Source: Clostridiaceae bacterium UBA6085 (GTDB lineage Bacteria; Bacillota; Clostridia; Clostridiales; Clostridiaceae). Taken from it: a stretch of DNA of 7,085 bases. The stretch lies in NCBI GenBank assembly GCA_002428605.1, contig DIXH01000007.1, forward strand, positions 23,042-30,126. Reading direction: 5' to 3'. A program made the translations under genes and the position numbers. Shown here piece by piece: positions 6,010 through 7,085 of the stretch. Position 1 is the first letter of the stretch. Each line of letters starts with the position of its first letter. The notes under the pieces were generated by a model, which was not told the origin of the DNA, did not search any database, and saw nothing but the letters and a program-made list of their open reading frames with translations.

Positions 6010-7085
6010 ATGGAAGATACCAAGAAGAGCAGTGGAAAACTTAATATATACGCATACATAAAGAATCCCGTGAAGGCTGACATAATAAGGCTGTCCTGGC
6101 CTATAGTACTTGAACTCATCATGGGTACCCTTTTCGGTATGGTCGACATGATCATGCTGGGCAGGCTTGCAAACCTAGGAGAAGCGGCAGCATCGGTAGC
6201 AGCTGTCGGTATCACGAACCAGCCCATGTTCGTGGGGCTTTCGCTGGTACAGGCCCTTAATGTAGGTGGAACGGCGATGATTGCAAGGTACCTGGGTTCT
6301 GGCAAGAAGGACAGGATCGAAAACACGCTCAAGCATACCATAATACTTAATCTGCTTGGACTTGGAATACCTCTTGGAATCCTTGGAATCATGTTTTCAA
6401 ACCATATCATGCAGTTCATGGGTGCAGGGCAGGATGTCATAGGAATAGGCAACACGTACTTTAAGATAATAATGGTTGGCTTCATATTCCAGTCCTTCAA
6501 CATGTCGATAACGGCGGCTCTCCGCGGAGTGGGACAGACGAAGGTTCCCATGAAGATAAACATACTGGTTAACTTCATGAATGTTGTAGGAAACGCAATA
6601 CTTATCTACGGACTTTTAGGGGCTCCAAGACTTGGGATCACCGGAGCCGGAATATCCACAGCCCTTTCCAATGTGGCTGCAAGTATGCTGCTGCTTGCCT
6701 TTGTCCTGAAGGGCGATAGCATTGTAAGACTTAGCTTCAGGAACAAGTTCAAATTCAACAGGGATATCATGACTAACCTTGTGAAGATAGGGGTCCCGGC
6801 TTCCCTCGAGTCCCTTGCACTGAGGGTTGCCATACTTATATTCGTAAAGATAGTGGCAGGTCTTGGAACTGTAGTCTATGCGGCACACCAGATAGCTCTC
6901 AGCATACTGGGTCTGTCATTCCAGCCGGGGCAGGGCTTTGGTATTGCAGCGTCTTCGCTGGTCGGAAGGTCACTCGGCGCTGGAGATCCTAAGAAGGCTG
7001 AGGAGTATGCGAAGGAGACCAGGAGGATGGGCTCTGTAGTCGCTACGGTAATAGCCATACTGTTCTTTTTCTTCGGATCGGATAT
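6010..7085 (+). CDS. MATE-family efflux transporter (3' end outside window)
   Basis: An open frame of 358 codons from ATG 6010 to the window edge; MATE proteins are usually about 450 residues, so roughly the last fifth is missing. It is an integral membrane antiporter that typically exports cationic drugs or metabolites in exchange for Na+ or H+. The first MatE lobe has SWPIVLELIMGTLFGMVD (29-46), MLGRL, TAMIARYLGSGKKD (88-101) and RGVGQTKVP (172-180). The second lobe starts near 257 and repeats the pattern: GVPASLESLALR (261-272), YAAHQIA (290-296), and SLVGRSLGAGDPKKAEE (316-332), which mirrors the 88-101 segment. That internal duplication is the family signature. An in-frame stop at 5995 and no other start codon between fix the ATG. 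The ribosome site is weak (AGGCGAG, 6003-6009). The substrate cannot be told from sequence. Confidence 0.9.
   Translation, partial: MEDTKKSSGKLNIYAYIKNPVKADIIRLSWPIVLELIMGTLFGMVDMIMLGRLANLGEAAASVAAVGITNQPMFVGLSLVQALNVGGTAMIARYLGSGKKDRIENTLKHTIILNLLGLGIPLGILGIMFSNHIMQFMGAGQDVIGIGNTYFKIIMVGFIFQSFNMSITAALRGVGQTKVPMKINILVNFMNVVGNAILIYGLLGAPRLGITGAGISTALSNVAASMLLLAFVLKGDSIVRLSFRNKFKFNRDIMTNLVKIGVPASLESLALRVAILIFVKIVAGLGTVVYAAHQIALSILGLSFQPGQGFGIAASSLVGRSLGAGDPKKAEEYAKETRRMGSVVATVIAILFFFFGSD

Noticed and set aside
5979..6578. A 199-codon open frame on the minus strand
   Set aside because: Antisense to the MATE gene; its hydrophobic, Ser/Pro/Met-rich translation is an artefact of the membrane-protein codons opposite.

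Overview
The window reads as a chromosomal segment of an anaerobic, Gram-positive, Clostridia-like bacterium. The signs are strong GGAGG-type ribosome binding sites, frequent TTG and GTG starts, heavy use of AGG/AGA for Arg and ATA for Ile, moderate GC, and an oxygen-sensitive glycyl radical enzyme. Genus and species cannot be named from the sequence alone. All genes lie on the + strand, and I see no RNA gene, mobile element or CRISPR.

Positions 1-3550 are the right-hand part of an operon: the C-terminal sensor domain of a DeoR-family repressor (cut by the window edge), a glycyl radical enzyme (GRE) of the E. coli YbiW type, and a fructose-6-phosphate aldolase (FSA) homologue, separated by only 25 and 34 bases. 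In E. coli, YbiW opens the ring of 1,5-anhydroglucitol-6-phosphate to 1-deoxy-fructose-6-phosphate, and FsaA/FsaB cleave that to glyceraldehyde-3-phosphate and hydroxyacetone ('anhydroglycolysis'). This locus is best read as a Gram-positive version of that pathway under a sugar-phosphate-responsive repressor. The radical SAM activating enzyme, the sugar transporter and the hydroxyacetone reductase are not in the window.

Positions 3551-3740 are a regulatory intergenic region. It holds a long hairpin without a T-tract, then a helically phased series of TTAACA-like hexamers resembling PhoP (Pho regulon) boxes, and a near-consensus sigma-A promoter whose -35 is one of the boxes. It precedes a Na+/phosphate cotransporter fused to a C-terminal PhoU domain (3741-5354), which ends in a clear intrinsic terminator.

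Positions 5389-5933 are an isolated single-gene unit: a perfect palindrome, an extended -10 promoter, a 139-residue membrane-anchored protein of unknown function starting at TTG with a near-ideal Shine-Dalgarno, and an intrinsic terminator. From 5934 an extended -10 promoter leads into a MATE-family multidrug/Na+ antiporter that runs off the right edge.

The most interesting parts are the DeoR-YbiW-FSA operon and the PhoP-box-like array in front of the phosphate transporter.
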